A stretch of 64,000 nt of DNA from Kitasatospora aureofaciens. Lineage in GTDB: Bacteria > Actinomycetota > Actinomycetes > Streptomycetales > Streptomycetaceae. A program made the translations under genes and the position numbers. This document shows, piece by piece, positions 42,026-50,264 of the stretch. The stretch's first letter is position 1, and each line of letters begins with the position of its first letter. The notes beneath the pieces were generated by a model, which was not told where the DNA came from, searched no databases, and worked only from the letters and a program-made list of their open reading frames with translations. Where the stretch lies: the NCBI RefSeq assembly GCF_019192735.1, contig NZ_JAHTKP010000037.1:1-64000 (forward strand), given 5' to 3'.

Positions 42026-42978
42026 GCAACGCTATTGACCAGACTCGGCGGATGCTGTCGCTGGTCACCTACCTGCGCGAGCGGCCCGGGGCCGAGGTCG
42101 CCGAGGTGGCCCGGGCCTTCGGGATCACCGAGCGCGAGCTGATCGGGGACCTCAACGTGCTGCCGATGTGCGGCACCAGCTTCCGCGGCGGCGACCTGCT
42201 CGACATCGACACCGACGGCGAGCGGATCTGGTGGCACAACGTCGACGACGTGGCCCAGCCGCTGCGGCTGGCCGCCGACGAGGCCACCGCGCTGCTGGTC
42301 GCCGCCCGCGCGGTGGCCGGGCTGCCCGGTCTGCGGGCCGGGGACCGGGAGGCGCTCACCCGGGCCGTCGCCAAGATCGAGAACGCGGCGGGGGAGAGCG
42401 CCGAGGGCAGCGCCCGGGTCGGCGTGACCTTCGAGGCCGAGAGTCACGTGTTCGCCGACATCGACCGCGCGCTCAGCGAGGGCCGCCGGCTCTGGCTGCG
42501 CTACTACTCGCACGGGCGCGGCGGGATGACCGAGCGCGAGGTCGACCCGATCCGGCTGCTCACCGAGGGCCACACCTACCTTGAGGCCTGGTGCCGCACC
42601 TCCGAGGACCACCGGATGTTCCGGCTGGACCGGGTCGCCGAGATCCGGGTGCTGGACGTTCCGGCCGACCCGCCCCGGCGCGAGCCGCGCGACCTGTCCG
42701 GTGGGCTGGTCAACCCCTCCGCGGACGACCCCGAGGTGGTCGTCGAGGTGTCCTCCGGCGGGCGCTGGGTGGCCGAGTACTACACGCACGACCGGGCCGA
42801 GGAGCTGCCGGACGGCGGGCTGCGGATCACCCTGCGCAGCGCCGACCCCTCGCAGCTGCGCCCGCTGGCGCTGCGGCTGGGCCGGGACGGCCGGATCGTG
42901 TCGCCGCCGGAGCTGGCCGAGCAGGCGCGCGCGGCGGCCCGGGAGGCGCTGGCGGCGTACGGGGAGGGGCGGGACTGA
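42022..42978 (+). CDS. pafC: WYL-domain transcriptional regulator PafC
   Basis: A 318-residue paralogue of PafB: winged helix (about 1-65, SNAIDQTRRMLSLVTYLRERPGAEVAEVARAFGI), then the WYL domain (about 150-215; RLWLRYYSHGRGGMTEREVDPIRLL, YLEAWCRTSEDHRMFRLDRV) and the C-terminal extension. It is the partner of PafB in DNA-damage-responsive activation. The ATG at 42022 is used (GAGGTGG upstream and conserved start); an in-frame ATG at 41977 lies inside the bridging repeat. A zinc-ribbon protein gene starts 4 bp after its stop, so both are in one operon. Confidence 0.93.
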   Translation: MSNAIDQTRRMLSLVTYLRERPGAEVAEVARAFGITERELIGDLNVLPMCGTSFRGGDLLDIDTDGERIWWHNVDDVAQPLRLAADEATALLVAARAVAGLPGLRAGDREALTRAVAKIENAAGESAEGSARVGVTFEAESHVFADIDRALSEGRRLWLRYYSHGRGGMTEREVDPIRLLTEGHTYLEAWCRTSEDHRMFRLDRVAEIRVLDVPADPPRREPRDLSGGLVNPSADDPEVVVEVSSGGRWVAEYYTHDRAEELPDGGLRITLRSADPSQLRPLALRLGRDGRIVSPPELAEQARAAAREALAAYGEGRD

Positions 42979-42981
42979 GCC

Positions 42982-43212
42982 GTGGAGCCCGGTACCAGAT
43001 TCAAGGTGTACTGCTCGGAGTGCCGGGAGAAGGTGGAGCTCCCGGCCGAGGAGTTCCGCCTGACCCTCGGACGCACGCCGGCGCAGGCGCACTACAGCTT
43101 CGGCTGCCCGCTGTGCGGGGCGGCGGTGCGCAAGCCGGCCGGGGAGAAGATCGTCGCGGCGCTCACCGGGGCCGGGGTGCGCACCATGCGGCTCGTCCCG
43201 GCGGAGGGATAG
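42982..43212 (+). CDS. small zinc-ribbon-like protein
   Basis: A 76-residue protein with two CxxC pairs, CSEC (about residues 11-14) and CPLC (about 42-45), a likely zinc ribbon. The rest is basic, with VELPAEEFRLTLG and a short C-terminal helix. The GTG start lies 4 bp after the pafC stop, with GAGGGGCGGG upstream inside pafC, so it is co-transcribed with the DNA-damage regulators. I do not know a function. The conserved neighbourhood pafBC-(this)-tatA in Streptomyces suggests it is a real gene. Confidence 0.78.
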   Translation: MEPGTRFKVYCSECREKVELPAEEFRLTLGRTPAQAHYSFGCPLCGAAVRKPAGEKIVAALTGAGVRTMRLVPAEG

Positions 43213-43287
43213 GCCTGCCGGTCCTGCGGTCCTGCAGTCGTGGGCCGAGCCACGGGACCGGCCCCGAGTGAGTAACCTGCGCCCGTA

Positions 43288-43293
43288 TAGGCT
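43288..43293 (+). promoter_or_regulatory. candidate -10 element (leaderless small gene)
   Basis: TAGGCT within GTATAGGCT begins 13 bp before the ATG at 43301. Confidence 0.45.
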
Positions 43294-43300
43294 GGGGCGC

Positions 43301-43477
43301 ATGTCCTGGATGCTCGTCGCCGCCGTCCTCCTCGCCACCGCGGGCCTGCTGGTCCTCGGGGTCCTCGCGATCCGGCTCTGGCTGGACGTGCGGGCGCTGG
43401 CCAAGGGCGTGGACGCGGCCGCGCGGGCGCTGGCCGACGCCGCCGGGGACCTGGCCGCGGCGGTGCCCGGCCGCTGA
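43301..43477 (+). CDS. small single-pass membrane protein
   Basis: A 58-residue protein: MSWMLVAAVLLATAGLLVLG and following residues form one membrane helix (about 2-26), then an amphipathic Ala/Asp/Arg-rich helix (LDVRALAKGVDAAARALADA). It resembles the many small hydrophobic proteins of actinomycetes; the function is unknown. The ATG at 43301 is preferred to a GTG at 43268 because of the leaderless -10 and because the membrane helix begins there. It sits between the pafC operon and tatA. Confidence 0.65.
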   Translation: MSWMLVAAVLLATAGLLVLGVLAIRLWLDVRALAKGVDAAARALADAAGDLAAAVPGR

Positions 43478-43669
43478 CGGGTCGGCCGTCCGCCGTACGG
43501 GGGCTGCCCCGCCGGTGTAGGGGCGCGTTACGCTCTCAGATGGCTCCTGTCACTGCGAACCGGGGGCCGCTGTCCTGTTCGGGCGGTTGTCGTCAGGGTG
43601 TCATCCGCAGCGGTTACCATCCGCGGCGGGCGGCCCGTCGGGTGCCGCCATGACTGAAGGTGGTCGAGC

Positions 43670-43966
43670 ATGCGCATCTCGGGGACCGCGATCATGGTGG
43701 TCGTGGTAGTCGCCATCGTGCTTTTCGGGGCCAAGCGGCTGCCCGAACTGGCACGCTCGCTCGGCCAGTCGATGCGGATCCTGAAGAGCGAGGCGAAGGC
43801 CATGCGCTCGGACGGTACCGAGGACGAGGGCGGGGCCGCGCCCGCGCCCGCGCCGGCCGTCGGATCCGACCACGGCGCGGCCAAGACCATCCAGGCCGCC
43901 CCAGGGGCGGCCGCCACGGCCCGGCCGGTGGCCGAGCCCGCCGCCGACGGCGACCGGCCGCACTGA
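43670..43966 (+). CDS. tatA: Sec-independent protein translocase subunit TatA
   Basis: A 98-residue protein with a short N-terminal membrane helix (about 6-20, GTAIMVVVVVAIVLFG), the FGAKRLPELARSLGQSMRILKSE hinge and amphipathic helix, and a disordered Pro/Ala-rich tail. TatA oligomers form the pore through which folded twin-arginine proteins cross the membrane. In actinobacteria this gene is paired with tatC, which starts 77 bp downstream. GAAGG precedes the ATG with a 9-bp gap. Confidence 0.95.
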   Translation: MRISGTAIMVVVVVAIVLFGAKRLPELARSLGQSMRILKSEAKAMRSDGTEDEGGAAPAPAPAVGSDHGAAKTIQAAPGAAATARPVAEPAADGDRPH

Positions 43967-44042
43967 GCGCGGCGCACGTGACACACGCGACCATTGAGGC
44001 CCGCCGACCGGCGGGCCTCGACGCACGAGTTGAGGACCGGGG

Positions 44043-44984
44043 TTGAGCAAGCTCTCCAAGGCGTCGAAGGCGCCCAAGGATCCTGAGGGGCGGATGGCCC
44101 TCGCCGACCACCTGCGGGAACTGCGCAACCGCGTGGTCAAGTCGGTCCTGGCGATCGTGGTGTTCACGATCATCGCGGGGGTCTACCACAAGCAGCTGGA
44201 GCACTTCCTGCTGGAGCCGCTGCCGCAGTGCGACAAGGCGAACGCGGGTCAGTACCACGGGCGATGCGCGCAGGTGTCCAACATCGGCCTCACCGCGGGC
44301 TTCAACTGGATGCTGAAGGTCGCGCTGACCGCGGGCGTGGTCGCGGCCGTCCCGATCTGGCTGTACCAGGTGTGGGCCTTCGTGGCGCCCGGTCTGCACA
44401 AGCACGAGCGCAAGTACACGGTCGTCTTCATGATCTGCGGTGCCCCGCTGTTCCTGGCGGGTGTGGGCTGCGCCTTCCTGGTGATGCCGACCACGGTCGA
44501 GGTGCTGATCTCGTTCACCCCGAACACCACGACGCCGATCCTGCCGCCCGAGGACTACTTCGACATCGCCACCCGGATGGTGCTGGTCTTCGGCCTGGCC
44601 TTCGAATTCCCGCTGCTGCTGGTGATGCTCAACATGGTCGGCATGGTGACCGGCAAGCGGCTGCTCGGCTGGTGGCGCGGGATGGTCATGGGCATCACCG
44701 TGTTCGCCGCCTTCGCCACGCCGAGCGCCGACCCGGTCAGCATGCTGGTGCTGGCCGCGCCGATCTGGGCGCTGTACTTCACCGCCGTGGCCGTCGCGCT
44801 GCTCAACGACCGGCGCAAGGCCCGTCGCAACCCGGACGCGGAGCTGGACGACGAGGAGGCCTCGCACCTGGACCTCTCGGTGCAGCCGGTGGCCGGGGCG
44901 GAGGCCGTCGAGGCCTCGTCCGCGCCGGTGGCGAGTGCTCCGGTGGCGGCCGCGCGCCGGGAGCACATGGACGACATCACCTGA
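44043..44984 (+). CDS. tatC: Sec-independent protein translocase subunit TatC
   Basis: A 313-residue polytopic membrane protein that recognises twin-arginine signal peptides. The cytoplasmic start carries the conserved MALADHLRELRNRVVKS. Six membrane segments follow, with PIWLYQVWAFVAPGLHKHERK, FGLAFEFPLLLVML and the conserved FAAFATPSADP in the last third. The tail is acidic and disordered. The TTG start is used because TGAGGA lies 6-7 bp upstream. A terminator follows, and the chromosomal content changes immediately after it. Confidence 0.95.
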   Translation: MSKLSKASKAPKDPEGRMALADHLRELRNRVVKSVLAIVVFTIIAGVYHKQLEHFLLEPLPQCDKANAGQYHGRCAQVSNIGLTAGFNWMLKVALTAGVVAAVPIWLYQVWAFVAPGLHKHERKYTVVFMICGAPLFLAGVGCAFLVMPTTVEVLISFTPNTTTPILPPEDYFDIATRMVLVFGLAFEFPLLLVMLNMVGMVTGKRLLGWWRGMVMGITVFAAFATPSADPVSMLVLAAPIWALYFTAVAVALLNDRRKARRNPDAELDDEEASHLDLSVQPVAGAEAVEASSAPVASAPVAAARREHMDDIT

Positions 44985-45001
44985 GCCGGTAGCGCTTCGC
45001 G

Positions 45002-45041
45002 AGCCCCGGTCCGCCGTACTGCACGGTGGGCCGGGGCTTTT
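45002..45041 (+). terminator. tatC terminator
   Basis: A stem of AGCCCCGG/CCGGGGCT with an inner CCGT/ACGG helix, followed by TTTT at 45038-45041. Confidence 0.85.
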
Positions 45042-45132
45042 GCGTGGCTCGGTCCGGTGTTCGCGTGGCTTGGCCCGGTCGGCTCGGTCCGGGTCGGGTT
45101 TCGGTGCGGCGGTCTTGGCAGGGTTGATGGCA

Positions 45133-45144
45133 TGTGACATATTA
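45133..45144. promoter_or_regulatory. candidate GntR operator 1 (hydroxyproline operon)
   Basis: TGTGACATATTA ends 5 bp before the GTG of the FAD oxidoreductase gene and includes the small palindrome ATGTGACAT. GTGACAT recurs at 48153-48159 (minus strand) and 53753-53759. A CATATT within it has leaderless -10 spacing, so a bound protein would block transcription start. Confidence 0.5.
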
Positions 45145-45149
45145 CTGGC

Positions 45150-46307
45150 GTGCTGAAGACCGAGCCTCCCCTGGATGTCGTCGTGGTCGGCGCCGGAGTC
45201 GTCGGCGCCGCCTGCGCCTACTACGCCGCCCGCGCCGGGCTCGCCGTCACCGTCGTCGACCGCGGGCCGGTGGCCGGCGGCACCACCGGCGCCGGCGAGG
45301 GCAATCTGCTGGTCTCCGACAAGGAACCGGGGCCCGAACTCGACCTCGCCCTGCTCAGCCTCCGGCTCTGGCGCGAGCTCGCCGACGACCTCGGCGCCGC
45401 CATGGAGTACGAGCCCAAGGGCGGCGTGGTCGTCTCCTCCACCCCGGCCGGGCAGGAGGCGCTGCGGGCCTTCGCCGCCCAGCAGGCCGCCGTCGGGGTC
45501 GTGGCCGAGGAGATCCCGGCCGAGCGGCTGCAGGAGCTGGAGCCGCACCTCTCGCCCCGGATGGCCGGCGGCTTCCACTACCCGCAGGACGCCCAGGTGC
45601 AGCCCGCCCTCGCCGCCGCCCACCTGCTGCGCGAGGCCCGGCGGCTGGGCGCGAAGCTGATCACCGGCGAGACCGTCCGGGCCGTCCGCAGGCGGCCGGA
45701 CGGCGCCGTGCTCGGCGTCGAGACCGACCGGCGGCGGCTCGACGCGCCCGCCGTCGTCAACGCGGCCGGCACCTGGGGCGGGGAGCTCGCCGGGCTGGCC
45801 GGGGTGCACCTGCCGGTGCTGCCCCGGCGCGGGTTCGTGCTGGTCACCGAGCCGCTGCCGCGGATCATCCGGCACAAGGTCTACGCGGCCGACTACGTCG
45901 CCGACGTGGCCAGCGGCTCGGCCGGGCTGCAGACCTCCGCCGTGATCGAGGGGACGCCCGGAGGCCCGGTGCTGATCGGCGCCAGCCGGGAGCGCGTCGG
46001 CTTCGACCGGACGCTCTCGCAGGAGGCGCTGCACCGGCTGGCCGCCCAGGCCGCCGAGCTGTTCCCGGTGCTCGCGGACGTCACCGTCATGCGCGTCTAC
46101 CGGGGCTTCCGCCCGTACCTTCCGGACCACCTGCCGGCCATCGGCGCCGACCCCCGGGTGCCCGGGCTGTACCACGCCTGCGGGCACGAGGGCGCCGGCA
46201 TCGGGCTGGCCCCGGCCACCGGGCTGCTGATCGCCGAGCAGCTGACCGGCAAGCAGCCGGAGCTGGACCTCGTGCCGTTCCGTGCGGACCGGTTTCCGGC
46301 TGCCTGA
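45150..46307 (+). CDS. D-hydroxyproline dehydrogenase, FAD-dependent (DAO-type) subunit
   Basis: A 385-residue flavoprotein of the DadA/glycine-oxidase family. The N-terminal dinucleotide fold VVVGAGVVGAACAYYAARAG (about 10-30) is followed by the TTGAGEGN substrate-side loop, LPVLPRRGFVL and the C-terminal ACGHEGAGIGLAPATGLLIAE. With the next two genes it forms the three-part (HcnABC/D-hydroxyproline dehydrogenase-like) enzyme oxidising cis-4-hydroxy-D-proline to the pyrroline. The GTG at 45150 stands directly behind a candidate operator. It is the first gene of the operon. The assignment to D-hydroxyproline is inferred from the neighbours. Confidence 0.87.
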   Translation: MLKTEPPLDVVVVGAGVVGAACAYYAARAGLAVTVVDRGPVAGGTTGAGEGNLLVSDKEPGPELDLALLSLRLWRELADDLGAAMEYEPKGGVVVSSTPAGQEALRAFAAQQAAVGVVAEEIPAERLQELEPHLSPRMAGGFHYPQDAQVQPALAAAHLLREARRLGAKLITGETVRAVRRRPDGAVLGVETDRRRLDAPAVVNAAGTWGGELAGLAGVHLPVLPRRGFVLVTEPLPRIIRHKVYAADYVADVASGSAGLQTSAVIEGTPGGPVLIGASRERVGFDRTLSQEALHRLAAQAAELFPVLADVTVMRVYRGFRPYLPDHLPAIGADPRVPGLYHACGHEGAGIGLAPATGLLIAEQLTGKQPELDLVPFRADRFPAA

Positions 46308-46345
46308 TTCCCGTTCGTCCCTTTCTGAAGTTGGAGAAGCCACCG

Positions 46346-46660
46346 ATGCGCCGCACCCCCGCCGAGCTGGTCGGGGCCGAGCCCGGTCCCGCCCACCACA
46401 TCGACTTCGACGGCCGGCCCGTTCCGGCGCTGCCCGGGCAGTCGATCGCCGCCGCGCTCTGGGCCGACGGCGTGCTCGCCTGGCGCACCACCCGGGTCGG
46501 CGGCCGGCCGCGCGGGGTGTTCTGCGGGATCGGCGCCTGCTTCGACTGCCTCGCCACCGTCAACGGGCGGCCCAACCAGCGCACCTGCCTGCTCCCCGCC
46601 GAGCCCGGCACCACCGTCACCACCCAGGAGGGCCACGGCCGTGCCGACCTCGCCATCTGA
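46346..46660 (+). CDS. D-hydroxyproline dehydrogenase, small [2Fe-2S] subunit
   Basis: A 104-residue (2Fe-2S)-binding protein of the HcnA/SoxX-alpha type: FDGRPVPALPGQSIAAALWADGV, then CGIGACFDC and a later Cys in NQRTC, giving the plant-ferredoxin-like CxxxxCxxC...C cluster motif. It passes electrons between the flavin sites of the flanking subunits. TTGGAGAAG precedes the ATG. Its 3' end overlaps the next gene by 20 bp. Confidence 0.9.
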   Translation: MRRTPAELVGAEPGPAHHIDFDGRPVPALPGQSIAAALWADGVLAWRTTRVGGRPRGVFCGIGACFDCLATVNGRPNQRTCLLPAEPGTTVTTQEGHGRADLAI

Positions 46661-48053
46661 CGTCCCCCGGTATGACCTCGCGGTGATCGGCGCCGGCCCG
46701 GCCGGGCTCGCCGCCGCCGTCACCGCCGCCGACCTCGGGCTGCGCTGCGCCCTGCTGGACGCCGGCCGGCAGACCGGCGGGCAGTACTACCGCCACCCGG
46801 CGCCCGGCCTCGGGGCGGCCCGGCCGGACCGGCTGCACCACGGCTGGTCCGCCTACACTGGCCTCGCCGACCGGCTCGCCGCGCACGAGCGGGCCGGGCG
46901 GGTCGGCTTCCTCGGCGGCCACCAGGTGTGGGCGCTGGAGCGCACCGGCGACGGCTACGCGGTGCACGTCACCCTCGGGCCGGAGGCCGCCGACCGGGCC
47001 ACCGTGCCGGCCGCGGCCGTGCTGCTCGCCACTGGCGCGTACGAGCGGCAGCTGCCGTTCCCCGGCTGGACCCTGCCCGGGGTGGTCACCGCGGGCGGCG
47101 CCCAGGCCATGCTCAAGGCCGGGCTGGTGCTGCCCGGTCGGCGGATCGTGGTGGCCGGCAGCGGGCCGCTGCTGCTCGCGGCTGCGTCCTCGCTGGTCAC
47201 CGCCGGGGCCGAGGTGCCCGCCGTGGTCGAGGCCACCGCCTACCTGGGCTACGCGCGGCGCCCGGGCGTGCTGGCGGCCGTCCCCGCCAAGCTCGTCGAG
47301 GGCGCCGGGCACGGCAGCGCGCTGCTGCGGCACCGCGTCCGGCTGCGCCTGCGCAGCGCCGTCGTCGAGGCGCACGGCACCGACCGGGTCACCGCCGTCA
47401 CGGTGGCCCGGCTGGACGCCGACTGGCGGCCGGTGCCCGGCACCGAGCGGCGGATCGACTGCGACGCGCTCGCCGTGGGCCACGGCCTGCTGCCGCAGAT
47501 CGAGCTGGCGACCGAGCTTGGCGCGGCCACCAGGACCGGCCCGGACGGCGCGGTCGCGCTCCAGGTGGACGCCCGAATGCTGACCACCGTCCCCGGCCTC
47601 TGGTCGGCCGGCGAGACCAACGGCGTCGGCGGCGCGGACCTCGCGATCGCCGAGGGCGAGCTGGCCGCGCACGCCGTGGCCGACCGGGCCCCGCGGCCCG
47701 CGCTGGTGCGCCGCCGGGCGCGGCTGCGGGCCTTCGCGGAGCTGATGGCCGCGGCCCACCGGCCCGGCCCCGGCTGGACGGGCTGGCTGCGTCCGGACAC
47801 CGACGTCTGCCGGTGCGAGGAGGTGCCGGTGGCGCGGATCCGGGAGGCGGTGGAGGAGCTGGGCGCGGGCGATCCGCGGACCGTCAAGCTGCTCACCCGG
47901 GCCGGGATGGGCTGGTGCCAGGGCCGGATGTGCGGTCCGGCCGTGGCCTGGCTGGCCGGCTCGGGTGAGCCGGGGCCGGACCGGCGCCCGTTCGCCTGTC
48001 CGGTGCCGCTGTCCCAGCTGGCGGCGGAGCAGCGGGCGGCCGCGGAAGGGTAG
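46641..48053 (+). CDS. D-hydroxyproline dehydrogenase, FAD/NAD(P)-fold subunit with BFD-type domain
   Basis: A 470-residue subunit. The FAD-binding start AVIGAGPAGLAAAVTAADLG (about 14-33) is followed by GGQYYR, the second Rossmann fold IVVAGSGPLLLAAASSL (about 170) and LWSAGETNGVGGADLAIAEG. The C-terminal BFD-like [2Fe-2S] region has CRCEEVP and GMGWCQGRMCGPAV with four cysteines. It is the third component of the HcnABC-like complex. AGGAGG inside the preceding gene precedes the GTG. Three 18-bp tandem repeats of the gene end follow. Confidence 0.9.
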   Translation: MPTSPSDVPRYDLAVIGAGPAGLAAAVTAADLGLRCALLDAGRQTGGQYYRHPAPGLGAARPDRLHHGWSAYTGLADRLAAHERAGRVGFLGGHQVWALERTGDGYAVHVTLGPEAADRATVPAAAVLLATGAYERQLPFPGWTLPGVVTAGGAQAMLKAGLVLPGRRIVVAGSGPLLLAAASSLVTAGAEVPAVVEATAYLGYARRPGVLAAVPAKLVEGAGHGSALLRHRVRLRLRSAVVEAHGTDRVTAVTVARLDADWRPVPGTERRIDCDALAVGHGLLPQIELATELGAATRTGPDGAVALQVDARMLTTVPGLWSAGETNGVGGADLAIAEGELAAHAVADRAPRPALVRRRARLRAFAELMAAAHRPGPGWTGWLRPDTDVCRCEEVPVARIREAVEELGAGDPRTVKLLTRAGMGWCQGRMCGPAVAWLAGSGEPGPDRRPFACPVPLSQLAAEQRAAAEG

Positions 48054-48089
48054 GCGGCCGCGGAAGGGTAGGCGGCCGCGAAAGGCTGG
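48036..48089 (+). repeat. stop-codon tandem repeat (3 x 18 bp)
   Basis: GCGGCCGCGGAAGGGTAG, which contains the last five codons and the TAG of the oxidoreductase gene (48036-48053), is repeated exactly (48054-48071) and once more with 3 mismatches and no stop (48072-48089). Confidence 0.88.
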
Positions 48090-48144
48090 GCGGTCGGTCG
48101 GCGAACACGCGGGCCGGGGACTCTTGTCTCCGGCCCGTGCTCTC

Positions 48145-48160
48145 TAATAAAATGTCACAC
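48145..48160. promoter_or_regulatory. candidate GntR operator 2
   Basis: TAATAAAATGTCACAC lies 18 bp before the start of the deaminase gene. Its complement GTGTGACATTTTATTA matches site 1 at TGTGACATnTTA. The AT-rich TAATAA could be the -10 of a second promoter inside the cluster. Confidence 0.5.
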
Positions 48161-48177
48161 CTCACCAAGGAGTCATC

Positions 48178-49086
48178 GTGTCCCACACCCCGCACGACAC
48201 CACCCGGCCCTGGCGCGGCATCATGGTCGCCACCACGATCCCGCTGCGCCCGGACCTCTCCGTCGACTACGACGCCTACGCCGAGCACGTCCGCTGGCTG
48301 ATCGAGTCCGGCTGCGACGGCGTCGTCCCCAACGGATCCCTGGGCGAGTACCAGACGCTGACCGCCGAGGAGCGCGCCCGGATCGTGGAGGTCGCCGTCG
48401 AGGCGGCCGGGGACGGCTCCCGGGTCATGCCCGGCGTCGCCGCGTACGGCAGCGCCGAGTCCCGCCGCTGGGCCGAGCAGGCCGCCGAGGCGGGCGCCGG
48501 CTCCGTCCTGCTGCTGCCGCCGAACGCGTACCGGGCCGACCACGCCTCCGTGCGCGCGCACTACGCCGAGGTGGCCGGGGCGGGCCTGCCGATCGTCGCG
48601 TACAACAACCCGATCGACACCAAGGTCGACCTCGTTCCCGCGCTGCTCGCCGAACTGCACGCCGAGGGCTCGATCGTCGCCGTCAAGGAGTTCAGCGGCG
48701 ACGTCCGCCGGGCGTACGAGATCGCCGAGCTGGCTCCCGGGCTGGACCTGCTGATCGGCGCCGACGACGTGCTGCTGGAGCTGGCGCTGGCGGGCGCGGT
48801 CGGCTGGATCGCCGGCTACCCGAACGCCCTGCCGGAGGCCTCGGTGGCGCTCTACCGGGCCGCCGTCGCGCACGACCTGGAGAACGCGCTGCCGCTGTAC
48901 AAGGCGCTGCACTCGCTGCTGCGCTGGGACTCGAAGACCGAGTTCGTCCAGGCCATCAAGCTCTCCATGGACATCGCCGGGCGCCCCGGCGGTCCGGTCC
49001 GGGCGCCGCGGCAGCCGCTGGGCCCGGAGATCGAGGCGGCCGTCCGCGCGGCCACCGAGAAGGCGCTGGCCGAGGGCCTGGCGTAG
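48178..49086 (+). CDS. 1-pyrroline-4-hydroxy-2-carboxylate deaminase (DHDPS family)
   Basis: A 302-residue class I aldolase-fold lyase. It has NGSLGEYQTLTAEER, the Tyr of VAYNNP, the Schiff-base Lys in VAVKEFSGD and IGADDVLLELALAGAVGWIAG. In the 4-hydroxyproline route this family converts 1-pyrroline-4-hydroxy-2-carboxylate into 2-oxoglutarate semialdehyde plus ammonia. The enzyme could be another N-acetylneuraminate-lyase-type aldolase, but the neighbours argue for the deaminase. AAGGAG precedes the GTG with ideal spacing. It has its own candidate operator/promoter. Confidence 0.88.
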   Translation: MSHTPHDTTRPWRGIMVATTIPLRPDLSVDYDAYAEHVRWLIESGCDGVVPNGSLGEYQTLTAEERARIVEVAVEAAGDGSRVMPGVAAYGSAESRRWAEQAAEAGAGSVLLLPPNAYRADHASVRAHYAEVAGAGLPIVAYNNPIDTKVDLVPALLAELHAEGSIVAVKEFSGDVRRAYEIAELAPGLDLLIGADDVLLELALAGAVGWIAGYPNALPEASVALYRAAVAHDLENALPLYKALHSLLRWDSKTEFVQAIKLSMDIAGRPGGPVRAPRQPLGPEIEAAVRAATEKALAEGLA

Positions 49087-49138
49087 CGGTTCGTCGCGGT
49101 TCGTTGCCTGGCCCTCGGTCAGGAGCAGTACTCGACAG

Positions 49139-49160
49139 GCCGGCTGCGGGGGCAGCCGGC
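49139..49160 (+). terminator. hairpin between deaminase and epimerase genes
   Basis: A 9-bp stem (GCCGGCTGC/GCAGCCGGC) with a G-loop. It is followed by a direct repeat of CATCCGTCCCACC at 49173 and 49188. Possibly a partial terminator inside the operon. Confidence 0.4.
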
Positions 49161-49222
49161 CCGGCCCACCCCCATCCGTCCCACCTTCATCCGTCCCACC
49201 CTTCGACGGGAGCCGAAAAGCC

Positions 49223-50227
49223 ATGCGTAGCCGTCACGTGTTCCACGCCGTCGACTCGCACACCGAGGGCATGCCGACCCGGGTCATCACCGGTGGCTTC
49301 GGCGTCATCCCCGGCGCCACCATGGCCGAGCGCCGGGTGCACTTCCAGCAAAACCTGGACCACTTCCGCACCCTGCTGATGTACGAGCCGCGCGGGCACG
49401 CCGCGATGAGCGGCGCCATCCTGCAGCCGCCGACCAGGCCGGACGCCGACTTCGGGGTGCTCTACATCGAGGTCTCCGGGCTGCTGCCGATGTGCGGGCA
49501 CGGCACCATCGGCGTCGCCACCGTGCTCGTCGAGACCGGGATGGTGCCGGTCGTCGAGCCGGTCACCACCGTGCGGCTGGACACGCCCGCCGGGCTGGTG
49601 ATCGCCGAGGTGCGGGTCGAGGACGGCGCCGCCAAGGCGGTCACGATCCGCAACGTGCCCTCGTACTCCGTCGCGCTGGACCGCAAGATCGAGGTGCCCG
49701 GGTACGGCACCGTCGGCTACGACCTCGCGTACGGCGGCAACTTCTACGCGATCCTGCCGCTCGCCGAGTTCGGGCTGCCGTTCGAGCGCGGGCGCAAGCA
49801 GGAGATCCTGGACGCCGGGCTGGCCCTGATGGACGCGATCAACGCGGGCCCCGACCGGCCGGTGCACCCGGAGAACCCGTCCATCCACAGCTGCCACCAC
49901 GTCCAGCTGCTCGCCCCCGGCTCGACCGCCGAGCACTCGCGGCACGCGATGGCCATCCACCCCGGCTGGTTCGACCGCTCACCCTGCGGCACCGGCACTT
50001 CGGCGCGGATGGCGCAGCTGCACGCGCGCGGCGAACTGCCGCTCGGGCGGGACTTCCGCAACGACTCCTTCATCGGGACGACCTTCGTCGGGCGCCTGGT
50101 CGAGGAGACCGAGGTGGCCGGGCGGCCCGCCGTGGTGCCCACCGTCACCGGGCGGGCCTGGGTGACCGGGACCGCCCAGTACTTCCTCGACCCGACCGAC
50201 CCGTTCCCGGCGGGGTTCCTGCTCTGA
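49223..50227 (+). CDS. 4-hydroxyproline 2-epimerase (proline racemase family)
   Basis: A 334-residue cofactor-independent epimerase interconverting trans-4-hydroxy-L-proline and cis-4-hydroxy-D-proline. Both catalytic cysteines are present: LPMCGHGTIG (about Cys91) and RSPCGTGTSARM (about Cys255), the Cys/Cys pair of racemases and epimerases. VDSHTEGMPTRV and NFYAI are also typical. It supplies the D-epimer that the dehydrogenase upstream oxidises. It starts with ATG 49223 after GACGGGAG. Confidence 0.92.
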   Translation: MRSRHVFHAVDSHTEGMPTRVITGGFGVIPGATMAERRVHFQQNLDHFRTLLMYEPRGHAAMSGAILQPPTRPDADFGVLYIEVSGLLPMCGHGTIGVATVLVETGMVPVVEPVTTVRLDTPAGLVIAEVRVEDGAAKAVTIRNVPSYSVALDRKIEVPGYGTVGYDLAYGGNFYAILPLAEFGLPFERGRKQEILDAGLALMDAINAGPDRPVHPENPSIHSCHHVQLLAPGSTAEHSRHAMAIHPGWFDRSPCGTGTSARMAQLHARGELPLGRDFRNDSFIGTTFVGRLVEETEVAGRPAVVPTVTGRAWVTGTAQYFLDPTDPFPAGFLL

Positions 50228-50264
50228 GCCTCCGTGTCGAACCACCTTTGAAGGGCTGCTAGTT

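Noticed and set aside
43692..46343. Minus-strand 883-codon open frame over tatA, tatC and the FAD subunit
   Set aside because: It crosses three clearly identified genes and a terminator, and its sequence is Arg/Gly/His shadow composition.
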